Shown here: one piece after another, positions 45,906 to 54,502 of the stretch
Position numbering within the stretch: the first letter of the stretch is position 1
Layout of the letters: every line of letters starts with the position of its first letter
From: CALWZE01 sp036644375
GTDB lineage: Bacteria > Bacillota > Clostridia > Oscillospirales > Ruminococcaceae
NCBI GenBank assembly: GCA_036644375.1
Contig: JAVXQD010000001.1
Location: forward strand, 62,001 to 126,000
DNA length: 64,000 nt
Direction: 5' to 3'
Notes under the pieces: model-generated
Database searches by the model: none
Told to the model about the DNA's origin: nothing
Seen by the model: only the letters and a program-made list of their open reading frames with translations
Made by a program: the position numbers and the translations under genes

Positions 45906-48512
45906 TTATTTACCATAATATGCATTTAAGAACATCTGCTTTATTTCGCTCATAAGCGGGTATCTTGGGTTTGCGCCGGTGCATTGGTCATCGAATGCCT
46001 GCTCGACCATTGCGTCCAGACGGTCGAGAAAATCCTTTTCATCGACCCCGTAGTCCTTGATTGTTTTTTTAATATCTACCTTTGCCTTCAGCTCATCTAT
46101 AGCTTTAATCAGGTTTTCCAGTTTTTCTCTGTTGTCCTTGCCATTAATTCCGAGCGAGTCGGCAACCTGAGCGTATCGCTCAAGGGTGTGCGGATAAGCA
46201 TACTGTGAGAAGGTGCCCATTTTAGCGGGGACTTCGTTTGCGTTGAAGCGAATGACCTCATTTATCATCAGGGCATTTGCGATTCCGTGAGGCAGATGAT
46301 GAAATGAACCGAGCTTGTGCGCCATTGAATGGCACACACCGAGAAATGCGTTTGCAAACGCCATTCCCGCCATCGTGGACGCGTTGGCCATAGCTTCGCG
46401 GGCTTCGGGGTCATTCGGTCCGTTGTTATACGCGCGCGGCAGATATTTAAATATGAGCTTGATTGATTCAAGCGCCATACCGTCGGTATAAGGGGTGGCG
46501 AGCATCGCGGCGTATGCCTCCAGGTCATGTGTCATGGCGTCAATACCCGAGGCGCTTGTGAGACCGCGCGGCATATTCATCATGAAGTCGGCGTCGATGA
46601 TTGCCATGTTCGGCATCAGCTCGTAGTCAGCAAGAGGATATTTAACCCCTGAGGTCTCATCGGTGATTACGGCAAACGGTGTAACCTCCGAGCCTGTTCC
46701 CGCAGAGGTAGGCACCGCGATGAAATAAGCCTTTTCGCCCATTTTCGGGAAAGTGTAGACGCGCTTGCGGATATCGACAAAACGCATGGCCATATCCATG
46801 AAATCAACCTCGGGATGCTCGTACATCACCCACATGATTTTTCCCGCGTCCATTGCCGAACCGCCGCCCAGCGCGAGAATGCAATCCGGTTGGAACGAGC
46901 GCATGGCAGCCGCACCCTCTTTGGCACAAGCAAGTGTCGGGTCGGGAGCAACGTCCCAAAAGGAGGTGTGCGAAATACCCATCTCGTCAAGCTTGTCTGT
47001 GATCGGTTTGGTGTAGCCGTTATTGTAAAGAAAGCTGTCGGTTACGATGAATACTTTTTTCTTGCCGATTACATTTTTCAATTCGTCAAGAGCGACAGGC
47101 AGGCAGCCTTTTTTCATATAAATTTTTTGCGGTGTTCTGAACCAAAGCATATTCTCTCTCCTCTCGGCAACGGTTTTAATATTAAGCAGATGCTTTACTC
47201 CGACATTCTCGGAAATTGAGTTGCCGCCCCATGAGCCGCAGCCGAGTGTCAGAGACGGGGTGAGCTTAAAGTTGTACAGGTCGCCGATTCCGCCCTGTGA
47301 TGAGGGGGTGTTGACGAGAATGCGGCAGGTTTTCATACGAGCTGCAAAAATGTCGAGCTTTTCTTTTTGTCCGATAGCATCTATATAAATCGAGGAGGTG
47401 TGGCCGTAGCCGCCGTCGGCAATCAGCTGCTCCGCTTTATTGAGAGCATCCGAAAAATCCTTTGCGCGGTACATGGCAAGCACAGGTGAGAGTTTTTCAT
47501 GTGCAAACTCCTCACTCAAATCAACGCTGTCAACCTCACCGATAAGAATTTTTGCGGTTTCGGGCACATCGACTCCGCTTAGCGCTGCGATGGTGTGCGC
47601 GCTCTGTCCGACAATTTTTGCATTCAGTGCGCCGTTGATGATTATGGTTTTGCGAACCTTGTCAAGCTCCTTGCCTTTGAGGAAATAGCAGCCGCGTGAA
47701 GCAAATTCTGCTCTTGCGGCATCATACACCGAATCGAGCACAATGCACGACTGCTCTGAGGCGCAAATCATTCCGTTGTCAAATGTTTTCGAGTGAATTA
47801 TTGAGTTTACCGCCAAGAGCATATCGGCGCTGTCGTCAATTATCGCGGGCGTATTGCCGGGTCCGACTCCGAGCGCCGGCTTTCCGGAGGAATAGGCCGC
47901 CTTTACCATTCCGGGTCCGCCCGTTGCGAGAATGATATCCGCCTCTTTCATGACCATATTTGTAAGGTCAAGGCTCGGAACATCAACCCAGCTTATGATT
48001 CCCTCGGGCGCACCGGCTGCGACAGCTGCATCCAGAACGATTTTCGCGGCTGCGATTGTGCAGTTCTTCGCTCTCGGATGCGGGCTTATGATGATTCCGT
48101 TGCGGGTTTTAAGAGAAATAAGGGTTTTGAATATTGCGGTTGAGGTGGGATTTGTCGTCGGAATTACCGCAGCTATAACCCCTATCGGCTCTGCGATTTT
48201 TTTGGTTCCGAAAGCCTTATCCTCCTCTAAAACCCCGCAGGTTTTTGTGTGGCGGTAGGCATTGTAAATATATTCAGCCGCATAGTGGTTTTTTATAACC
48301 TTGTCCTCGACAACGCCCATTCCGGTTTCCTCAACTGCCATTTTAGCAAGGGGAATCCGAGCCTTGTTCGCCGCGGTAGCCGCCGCCAGAAATATTGCGT
48401 CGACCTGCTCTTGAGTATAAGCAGAAAATTTTCGCTGGGCTTCCCTCACTCGTGAAAAAGCAGCTTCAAGAGTTTCGATGCTGTCAACAATGTAAGTGGT
48501 GTTCTCGCTCAT
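45906..48512 (-). CDS. adhE: Bifunctional acetaldehyde-CoA/alcohol dehydrogenase
   Basis: An 868-aa fusion that reduces acetyl-CoA to ethanol in two NADH steps. The N-terminal aldehyde dehydrogenase half has the catalytic Cys in NGMICASEQSCIVL and GVGPGNTPAI; the C-terminal Fe-dependent alcohol dehydrogenase half has GGGSAMDAGKIMW and the iron ligands in AMTHDLEAY and CHSMAHKLGSFHHLPHG. It should form long filaments (spirosomes) in the cytosol and regenerate NAD+ in fermentation. AGGAG lies before the ATG. Two Rex-type operators lie upstream. Confidence 0.97.
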   Translation of the reverse strand: MSENTTYIVDSIETLEAAFSRVREAQRKFSAYTQEQVDAIFLAAATAANKARIPLAKMAVEETGMGVVEDKVIKNHYAAEYIYNAYRHTKTCGVLEEDKAFGTKKIAEPIGVIAAVIPTTNPTSTAIFKTLISLKTRNGIIISPHPRAKNCTIAAAKIVLDAAVAAGAPEGIISWVDVPSLDLTNMVMKEADIILATGGPGMVKAAYSSGKPALGVGPGNTPAIIDDSADMLLAVNSIIHSKTFDNGMICASEQSCIVLDSVYDAARAEFASRGCYFLKGKELDKVRKTIIINGALNAKIVGQSAHTIAALSGVDVPETAKILIGEVDSVDLSEEFAHEKLSPVLAMYRAKDFSDALNKAEQLIADGGYGHTSSIYIDAIGQKEKLDIFAARMKTCRILVNTPSSQGGIGDLYNFKLTPSLTLGCGSWGGNSISENVGVKHLLNIKTVAERRENMLWFRTPQKIYMKKGCLPVALDELKNVIGKKKVFIVTDSFLYNNGYTKPITDKLDEMGISHTSFWDVAPDPTLACAKEGAAAMRSFQPDCILALGGGSAMDAGKIMWVMYEHPEVDFMDMAMRFVDIRKRVYTFPKMGEKAYFIAVPTSAGTGSEVTPFAVITDETSGVKYPLADYELMPNMAIIDADFMMNMPRGLTSASGIDAMTHDLEAYAAMLATPYTDGMALESIKLIFKYLPRAYNNGPNDPEAREAMANASTMAGMAFANAFLGVCHSMAHKLGSFHHLPHGIANALMINEVIRFNANEVPAKMGTFSQYAYPHTLERYAQVADSLGINGKDNREKLENLIKAIDELKAKVDIKKTIKDYGVDEKDFLDRLDAMVEQAFDDQCTGANPRYPLMSEIKQMFLNAYYGK

Positions 48513-48582
48513 AGTGATGTTCTCCTGTCAATAGTTGATGAATTATAAAAATAGCTGTGCGGAAAATATCATCGATCGGCAC

Positions 48583-48600
48583 TTGTTAATCTTTTAACAT
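48583..48600. promoter_or_regulatory. Rex-type operator 1 upstream of adhE
   Basis: TTGTTAATCTTTTAACAT matches TTGTTAANNNNTTAACAA except the last base. Rex, the NADH-sensing repressor, controls adhE in many Clostridia. It lies 71 nt before the adhE start. Confidence 0.8.
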
Positions 48601-48607
48601 ACTGTGC

Positions 48608-48625
48608 TTGTTAATACATTAACAT
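48608..48625. promoter_or_regulatory. Rex-type operator 2 upstream of adhE
   Basis: TTGTTAATACATTAACAT has the same match as operator 1, with a 4-nt centre. The centres of the two sites are 25 bp apart, so two Rex dimers could bind side by side. Confidence 0.8.
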
Positions 48626-49085
48626 ATATCTGACAGGCATGCAACCGTAAATTGATAAAAATATAACGAAAAAAATTAATTTGGTAATACATCTAAAATA
48701 AGCGAATTTTGCATGCGGGATTTAGCCATAACAACAATGAAAACACGTGTTATGCATTTCGGATATTTGCGGGCAACATACACAGAAATGAGGAGGAAAA
48801 GCAACCGGCTTTTCCTCCTCTGAATGAATGTTATTTAAAAGCGATCAGTTAAATCTGAATTAATCCGAGTTCCTTGTTCTCGGAAGGTGAAGAGTGAAAT
48901 AACTCTTATATCCCATTACACGTTCAATTCGAAATTAACAATCTTCTATTGACCGCAACCGGCTTACACTGTACGCAAGAAAATCTGTTTTGTTCTTTGC
49001 TATCGGAGCTTTTCACATAGTCGATGTTTTGCCAACATATACCCAATGCCGCACTGTCAGTACGTGCAGTTACAATAGGCCTGCC
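48626..49085. other. Non-coding stretch with hairpin and possible gene remnant
   Basis: No sound gene on the plus strand. It holds a perfect 13-bp hairpin (48788-48800 and 48806-48818, GAGGAGGAAAAGC) without a T run, and a smaller one (48868-48886). On the minus strand the frame of the small ORF ending at 49086 continues open after its stop to a TGA at 48924-48926. Confidence 0.5.
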
Positions 49086-49211
49086 TTATGCGCGAAAATC
49101 TGCCGATTTCAGAGAGACTGCCATAAACTGATGCGTTTTGAATTCACTATAAGCGGTTGCGGATGTGATAACTGCGGACGATTCATCCGAGCTTTCGCTA
49201 ACCTGGCCCAT
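49086..49211 (-). CDS. Candidate small protein, 41 aa (possibly decayed gene)
   Basis: A short ORF with good expression signals: on the minus strand TTGATT (49273-49268), a 17-nt spacer, TATACT (49250-49245), then GAGGAGG and ATG 8 nt later (49211). The peptide starts MGQVSESSDESSAV, is Ser-rich and ends KSADFRA before TAA. The same frame stays open for 53 more codons to 48924, so a longer gene with one in-frame stop is possible. I do not recognise the protein. No membrane helix is seen. Confidence 0.4.
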   Translation of the reverse strand: MGQVSESSDESSAVITSATAYSEFKTHQFMAVSLKSADFRA

Positions 49212-49244
49212 CGGCGTGCCCTCCTCTTCTTTCGTTCTGGCATC

Positions 49245-49273
49245 AGTATATATCATCGTCACGACAAAATCAA
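49245..49273 (-). promoter_or_regulatory. Candidate SigA promoter of the small ORF
   Basis: TTGATT, a 17-nt spacer and TATACT on the minus strand lie 34 nt upstream of the ATG at 49211, with the Shine-Dalgarno in the leader between them. Confidence 0.5.
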
Positions 49274-49427
49274 CAGTTATTTATAATTTTTTATGAATAA
49301 ACTGTGAATCTTAAATAGTAATGACATAATTGCCAAATATTAATCGGCAGAATATTAAAAATACACAATTATAATGTACATGCAATGATGATATAATGAT
49401 AATGTTGAATTATTCGCAAAGGAGCGC

Positions 49428-49934
49428 ATGAAAATGAAAAAAATATTGACTGCAATTGCAGTTGTCCTGCTTATCTCGGCGGCATTAATCTCATGCAAAA
49501 CAAAAGAGGACGAGCCGCAAACGCAGATACCCAACCCGATGGTTGAGGAAAAAAATTCCGATGCTTTTGAAGCTGCCGGTATTAAGCTCGAGGCACCCGA
49601 AGAGGCGTCAGATGTAAAGTATTACATAATCGCAGGCGAGCTTGCACAGATAACATTTGCGCTGGACGGAGACGAGTACACATTTCGCGCCGCAAAGACA
49701 GACGAAGACATATCGGGCATCTGTGAGGTGTTTGAAGAGGATACGCATATCATCAAGAAGACATCGGATGACGGGGAAGTCGATATATCGGTGAGAAGAA
49801 CAAAAAACGGAGCATATGTCGGCTCGTGGAGGCTGGGGAAGACACAGTACAGCCTGTCATGTCTGTCAGGAATCGAGAGCGACAAAATGTATCAGGCCTG
49901 CGATGATTTGTTTGAGCTTGTTTTATCGCGGTGA
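49428..49934 (+). CDS. Small lipoprotein of unknown function
   Basis: A 168-aa protein with a signal peptide ending in a lipobox (LISAALISC, Cys about residue 24), so it is a membrane-anchored exported protein. The mature part is acidic at first (KTKEDEPQTQ), then predicted beta-rich (ITFALDGDEYTFRAAK, YVGSWRLGKTQYSLSC). I recognise no family. AAAGGAG is before the ATG; a second ATG 6 nt on is equally possible. The 3' end overlaps the convergent epimerase gene by 43 nt. Confidence 0.75.
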   Translation: MKMKKILTAIAVVLLISAALISCKTKEDEPQTQIPNPMVEEKNSDAFEAAGIKLEAPEEASDVKYYIIAGELAQITFALDGDEYTFRAAKTDEDISGICEVFEEDTHIIKKTSDDGEVDISVRRTKNGAYVGSWRLGKTQYSLSCLSGIESDKMYQACDDLFELVLSR

Positions 49935-50950
49935 GTATGCTTCACGGGTTTTATTCGACCCTGCTCGGTAAGCCAGTCGACCGCGTCTGCAACCGTCTCC
50001 TCAAAGGGACGGTTTGTAAATCCGAGTTCCCTTTTTGCCTTTTCATTGGAAAAATTCGCATTGCTTGACAGAGTATAAAGAGAATAAGCTGTATACAGCG
50101 GCGGTTGCTTTCTGAGCTTGTAATAAAGCTCGGAGAGCGCTGCCGTTCCTTTTGCAAACCACATGGGGAGAATGGTTTTGATTTTGTGTTTACCCGTAAC
50201 TTTGTAAAAAATGTCAAAGAGCTCGCGGATTGAAAAATAGCGGTTTGAGAGAATGTAACACTCACCGCTGCGGCCTTTTTCACAGCACGCGATAATGCCG
50301 AGCGCCACATCGCGCACATCGACAAAATCATAACCGCCGTTTACCCCGGCGGTCAGGGTTCCGTTGCAATAGTCTATCAGAAGCTGTGTGAGATGCCCGT
50401 GACCGTAATCATACGGACCTGAAATTCCGGACGGATGAACAACGCACGCGTCAAGCCCTTTTTTAGCAGCCTGCAAAACGTATTCGGTTGCCTCGGATTT
50501 CGTTTTGGCATACAGTCCTATTACATTTTCGGGATTGAAGGCGGAAATTTCGCTTATTGCCACACCCTTTTCAAGCTCGGGTATCGCGTGCACCGAGCTT
50601 ACGTGAACCAAACGCTTTACTCTGTTCTCGACGCACATGTCGACGATGTTTTTTGTCCCGGACACATTTACGTCAAAGACCCTGCGGTTGAATTTGCTCG
50701 CAATTGTAACTATTCCTGCCGAATGGATTACGATAGCCTCAAACCCGATAGGGATTGTGAAAAATTCGCGCATAGATGCTTTATCTGTCACATCACCGTA
50801 AAATATCTCCACCTCAGGTGTCAGGTTTTCTGCGGTGGCATCGTTTTTCAATACCAACACACGAACATGTTTTTTTTGTTCGCATAAAAGCCGCACTATG
50901 GTATTTCCAAGGTGACCCGCACCGCCGGTGACTAAATATATTATATTCAA
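49892..50950 (-). CDS. NAD-dependent epimerase/dehydratase (extended SDR)
   Basis: A 352-aa extended short-chain dehydrogenase. The NAD-binding motif is VTGGAGHLG (residues 7-15); the active site has Ser in VHVSSVHA and YAKTK (Tyr and Lys); GPYDYGHG fits nucleotide-sugar or dihydroflavonol-type relatives. The C-terminus is basic and Ser-rich. The start is TTG at 50950, with GGAGG 7 nt upstream. The tail overlaps the convergent lipoprotein gene by 43 nt. The substrate is unknown. Confidence 0.9.
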   Translation of the reverse strand: MNIIYLVTGGAGHLGNTIVRLLCEQKKHVRVLVLKNDATAENLTPEVEIFYGDVTDKASMREFFTIPIGFEAIVIHSAGIVTIASKFNRRVFDVNVSGTKNIVDMCVENRVKRLVHVSSVHAIPELEKGVAISEISAFNPENVIGLYAKTKSEATEYVLQAAKKGLDACVVHPSGISGPYDYGHGHLTQLLIDYCNGTLTAGVNGGYDFVDVRDVALGIIACCEKGRSGECYILSNRYFSIRELFDIFYKVTGKHKIKTILPMWFAKGTAALSELYYKLRKQPPLYTAYSLYTLSSNANFSNEKAKRELGFTNRPFEETVADAVDWLTEQGRIKPVKHTHRDKTSSNKSSQA

Positions 50951-51220
50951 AACATTACCTCCGTAACATTCAATTTACATCCAGCATTATTATACTTGAC
51001 GGCGAGACTCGATTTGTGAACAATTAGGGTTTCTATTTTAAACAAACTGTGTAATTTAAGCAGAGAATACTACAAACGGTATTAAAACCAAGATGATGAA
51101 AAAAATAATGGCTGTTTAGCGGATAAATTTAATCTGAATGAATATGTAAAGCGGCAGTAAAAAAGGCCGAGCGCCGAGCGGTAAAAATCTCACAGAAAAA
51201 CACTTGTCGAAGCCATAGCG
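50951..51220. other. Gap without recognisable gene
   Basis: AT-rich spacer between two minus-strand genes; the promoter of the epimerase gene should lie at its left edge. I see no gene, tRNA or conserved RNA in it. Confidence 0.5.
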
Positions 51221-51264
51221 AAAAAAACGGCAGCTGCAAATTGTTATCTTTGCGGCTGCCGTTT
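51221..51264 (-). terminator. Terminator after the cation ATPase gene
   Basis: Arms 51225-51240 and 51249-51264 (AAACGGCAGC, then GCAAA, one mismatch) form a hairpin followed on the minus strand by a run of T (51227-51221). Confidence 0.85.
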
Positions 51265-51319
51265 AGTTTGAAGTTACTTTGCGAGGCTTCGAGTCAATGG
51301 CTTTTTAAAGCTTGCGGAA

Positions 51320-53965
51320 TCACAATGCTTTATTTTTTGCCGAAGAGCGCTTTATAAGCTTGATTATTTCAACGATGGGTATCACGGAGAAGGCAAGACC
51401 CATGGCGACTGCATACTCGATAAGCGAAATATGCTCAAACCCGAATGCCACGCTGAGGAACGGCACATAGATGACTGCTGTTGTGAGAATCAGAGACAAA
51501 ATCATCGCACCGTAAAGGTAGTAGTTATGGCTTGGAAGTGAGAATACCGACTTTTTCTGTGAGCGCATGTTGAAGCTGTGGAAAATTTCAGCCATTGACA
51601 TTGTCAGAAATGCCATAGTCATTCCATCGGGGCTGTTTGCAATTTCCCACATGCCCGACTCCATAAAATGTCCGAGGAAATAAGCGGCGAGGGTGACAAT
51701 TGAAACAAGTATACCCTGATATGCGACATCAGCTCCGAGCCCGCCTGCAAAAACGCCTTCACTTGCATTGCGCGGCTTGCGCTGCATGATATCGGGTTCG
51801 CCTTTTTCCATACCGAGAGCAAGCGCGGGGAAGGTATCGGTAATTAGGTTAATCCACAGAATATGGACCGGATTGAGAATCGTGAAGCCGAGCACGGTCG
51901 CTGTGAAGATTGAAATAACCTCACTCAGATTACTTGCAAGCAGGAACTGAATTGCTTTGCGAATATTGTCATAAATGCGCCTGCCCTCATCAACGGCGCT
52001 GACAATTGTTGCGAAGTTATCATCCGCAAGAACCATGTCGGCAACATTTTTGGTGACGTCGGTGCCGGTGATACCCATTCCGACTCCGATATCCGCGCTT
52101 TTAATTGATGGGGCATCGTTTACGCCGTCTCCGGTCATGGCTGTGATACAGCCCTTTTTGCGCCACGCGTTGACAATGCGAACCTTGTGTTCGGGCTGGA
52201 CACGGGCATACACCGAAAATTGTTCGACCTTAGTCTCGAATTCCTCATCGGAGATATCGTCGAGCTCCGCTCCTGTGATTGCTTCGGCCGGATCGGTGAT
52301 GATGCCGAGCTGCATCGCAATTGCAACAGCGGTGTCGCGGTGGTCGCCCGTTATCATAATCGGCCGTATAGATGCGGCCTTGCATTCCTTAATTGCATCG
52401 AACACCTCATCGCGAACCGGGTCAATCATTCCGACAAGACCGAGAAACACAAGGTTGTTCTCAAGAGCAGCCGGCTCGAACGAGTCGGGAATTTTGTCAT
52501 ATTCACGTGTCGCTGCGGCAAGCACGCGCAGTGCCATATCGGCCATGTCCTTATTGCTTTTCAGGATTTCGCCGCGGATTTCATCGTTGAGCTTTACGGT
52601 CTTTCCGCTGCGAAGCACATGGGTGCAGCGCTTGAGAAGCTCATCGGGAGCACCCTTCGTGAACTGAATGTATTTGTTGTCTGAGGTTGAATGAACCGTT
52701 GACATAAGCTTGCGCATCGAGTCAAAAGGAGCTTCGCCCACGCGCGGAAACTCAAGCTTGAGCTCGGGCTTGCGCAGGGAGAGCGTGCGCGCAAAGTTTA
52801 CAAGTGCACATTCGGTGGGTTCTCCGACCGCGTTTTCGGTCTCGTCAAGCTCTGCGTCGGAGCATAGTGCCATTGCGCGGGCGGTGAGCTTTTCGTCATC
52901 ACCCTCATGCTGAACGACAGTCATCTTGTTCTGGGTCAGCGTTCCGGTTTTGTCCGAACAGATTATCTGAGTGCAGCCGAGCGTTTCAACGGCGGTAAGC
53001 TTGCGGATTACCGCGTTTCGCTTTGACATTTTTGTCACGCCTATTGAGAGAACAATTGTGACGACTGCCGAGAGCCCCTCGGGAATTGCCGCAACTGCGA
53101 GAGATACGGCAACCATAAATGAATCGAGAATAACAGCGCCTGTAAAGCTGCCGTTTCGGATAACTCCGACTGCGAAAATAAACGCGCATATTCCCAAAAC
53201 AATCGCTGTAAGGGTCTTGCTCAGCTTGGCAAGCTGCAGCTGCAGAGGTGTTTTGCCATCCTCAGCGTGGGCGATTGCGTCCGCTATCTTGCCCATCTCG
53301 GTCTGCATACCCGTTGCCACTACAACGGCCTTTGCGCGGCCGTATGCGATAGAGCTGCCCATATAGACCATGTTTGAGCGGTCTCCGAGCGGGACGGGTT
53401 TTCCGCCGTTTGGCTCAAGCTCGTCGGTCTGCTTATTGACAGGAACCGATTCTCCGGTCAGCGCGGATTCCTCGGCTTTGAGACTCGCCGTCTCAATAAG
53501 CCTCGCATCTGCGGGAATCGCATCGCCGGCTTCAAGGACAAGAACATCTCCGACGGTAACGTCCTCGCTCTTGATGTGGCGCAGCATACCGCCGCGCATA
53601 ACCTTCGAAGTCGCCGCAGACATTTCGTTTAGAGCTTCGATTGCCTTTTCGGCCTTGCTCTCCTGCAAGACACCGAGAACGGCGTTGAGCAGAACAACAA
53701 AGAGAATAATAAATACATCGGTAAATGATTCACCCGCATACAGCGAGGTTGCGGTTGAAACCGCTGCCGCCGCTAACAGAATGATAATCATGGGGTCTGC
53801 CAGTTGCTGGAAGAAACGCTTGACGATTGAAATCTTTTTCGCTTCCACAAGCTTGTTCTTGCCGTATTTTGCACCTGCCTGTGCGGCCTGTTCCTCAGTG
53901 AGTCCGTCAGGACTTGAGCTCAGCTCGGTGAGGACATCTTCTTTGGATTTAAAATAATAATCCAT
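51320..53965 (-). CDS. P-type cation ATPase (PMCA/SERCA-like), probably a Mn2+ exporter
   Basis: An 881-aa type II P-type ATPase. The phosphorylated Asp is in CSDKTGTLTQNKM, the actuator has LTGESVPVNK, the hinge has MTGDGVNDAPSIKSADIGVGMG, and the ion-site helix has AAIPEGLSAVV. The plan resembles Ca2+-ATPases. The upstream manganese riboswitch suggests that it exports Mn2+, as does its known class of target genes. The ATG at 53965 has AAAGGAG upstream; the open frame further up runs through the riboswitch terminator and is not coding. Confidence 0.93.
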   Translation of the reverse strand: MDYYFKSKEDVLTELSSSPDGLTEEQAAQAGAKYGKNKLVEAKKISIVKRFFQQLADPMIIILLAAAAVSTATSLYAGESFTDVFIILFVVLLNAVLGVLQESKAEKAIEALNEMSAATSKVMRGGMLRHIKSEDVTVGDVLVLEAGDAIPADARLIETASLKAEESALTGESVPVNKQTDELEPNGGKPVPLGDRSNMVYMGSSIAYGRAKAVVVATGMQTEMGKIADAIAHAEDGKTPLQLQLAKLSKTLTAIVLGICAFIFAVGVIRNGSFTGAVILDSFMVAVSLAVAAIPEGLSAVVTIVLSIGVTKMSKRNAVIRKLTAVETLGCTQIICSDKTGTLTQNKMTVVQHEGDDEKLTARAMALCSDAELDETENAVGEPTECALVNFARTLSLRKPELKLEFPRVGEAPFDSMRKLMSTVHSTSDNKYIQFTKGAPDELLKRCTHVLRSGKTVKLNDEIRGEILKSNKDMADMALRVLAAATREYDKIPDSFEPAALENNLVFLGLVGMIDPVRDEVFDAIKECKAASIRPIMITGDHRDTAVAIAMQLGIITDPAEAITGAELDDISDEEFETKVEQFSVYARVQPEHKVRIVNAWRKKGCITAMTGDGVNDAPSIKSADIGVGMGITGTDVTKNVADMVLADDNFATIVSAVDEGRRIYDNIRKAIQFLLASNLSEVISIFTATVLGFTILNPVHILWINLITDTFPALALGMEKGEPDIMQRKPRNASEGVFAGGLGADVAYQGILVSIVTLAAYFLGHFMESGMWEIANSPDGMTMAFLTMSMAEIFHSFNMRSQKKSVFSLPSHNYYLYGAMILSLILTTAVIYVPFLSVAFGFEHISLIEYAVAMGLAFSVIPIVEIIKLIKRSSAKNKAL

Positions 53966-54003
53966 TTCTCTGTCTCCTTTATTTTGTAGTAGCCGCACAT
54001 AAC

Positions 54004-54046
54004 AAAAAAAGACGCATGCACGGCGAAAAAAGCCATACACGAGTCT
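54004..54046 (-). terminator. Riboswitch-controlled terminator of the ATPase gene
   Basis: On the minus strand the arms at 54046-54032 (AGACTCGTGTATGGC) and 54024-54010 pair in 14 of 15 positions, three of them G-U, and seven T follow. The first arm includes the 3' strand of P1 of the aptamer, so the two folds exclude each other. Confidence 0.85.
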
Positions 54047-54161
54047 CATTATCAAGGCCGAAATTCAAGGACAGCCTCTTAGCCAAACCAGACGCGGGGT
54101 TATCCGAGTCATGAATGTTGATTTGGCGCACATACTGTGCAAACTACTCCCTCAGGTATTG
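54033..54161 (-). ncRNA. yybP-ykoY (manganese) riboswitch
   Basis: Minus-strand leader of the P-type ATPase. It has the conserved GGGAGTAG after the 5' strand of P1, TCAACAT in the middle and GAGAC before the 3' strand of P1. P1 pairs ATACCTGAG (54159-54151) with CTCGTGTAT (54043-54035); a GCACA-GTA-TGTGC hairpin and a GCCAAA...TTTGGC stem follow the three-way-junction plan. The 3' P1 strand also forms part of the terminator arm, so Mn2+ binding should turn expression on. Confidence 0.85.
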
Positions 54162-54167
54162 GCAAAT

Positions 54168-54196
54168 AATGTAACATATTGCCGAGCTAAAGTCAA
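54168..54196 (-). promoter_or_regulatory. SigA promoter of the ATPase gene
   Basis: On the minus strand TTGACT (54196-54191), a 17-nt spacer and TACATT (54173-54168) put the transcription start close to 54161, right at the beginning of the riboswitch. Confidence 0.65.
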
Positions 54197-54502
54197 GCGC
54201 GAATTAATTAAGTGTATTTATTATTGACAATTCGGCAAGAATTAATTTGGAAAAGCAGAACTAAATGAAGTGAATATCAAGAAAGGCAAAAATCAAACGG
54301 CAATAATATGGTAATATTATAGTTAATATATCATGAACAAATTTGAACAATGTGTAAATTATCACAATATCAATTGACAAAGCTCAACGAAAGTTACTAA
54401 CATAATAATATAGCAATTATTATATTGCAGATGTATTTTCAAAACTCGCTTTGATTCACCGACCTTGAATCGCGCGAAGAGGGAGTAAAAGGTAAGTATA
54501 TA
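54197..54502. other. AT-rich gap upstream of the reduced amidohydrolase gene
   Basis: About 300 nt of AT-rich DNA between two divergent genes, without a recognisable gene or RNA. It should hold the plus-strand promoter of the gene at 54503, but I cannot name it with confidence. Confidence 0.4.

Noticed and set aside
48788..48818. Hairpin GAGGAGGAAAAGC considered as terminator or anti-Shine-Dalgarno element
   Set aside because: No T run on either strand and no gene start beside it, so no role can be assigned.
51975..52667. Plus-strand open frame (230 codons) inside the P-type ATPase gene
   Set aside because: Antisense to essential ATPase motifs; composition typical of shadow frames.
53966..54055. 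Upstream in-frame extension of the ATPase
   Set aside because: It would read through the riboswitch terminator; the ATG at 53965 has a strong Shine-Dalgarno and starts at the usual family position.
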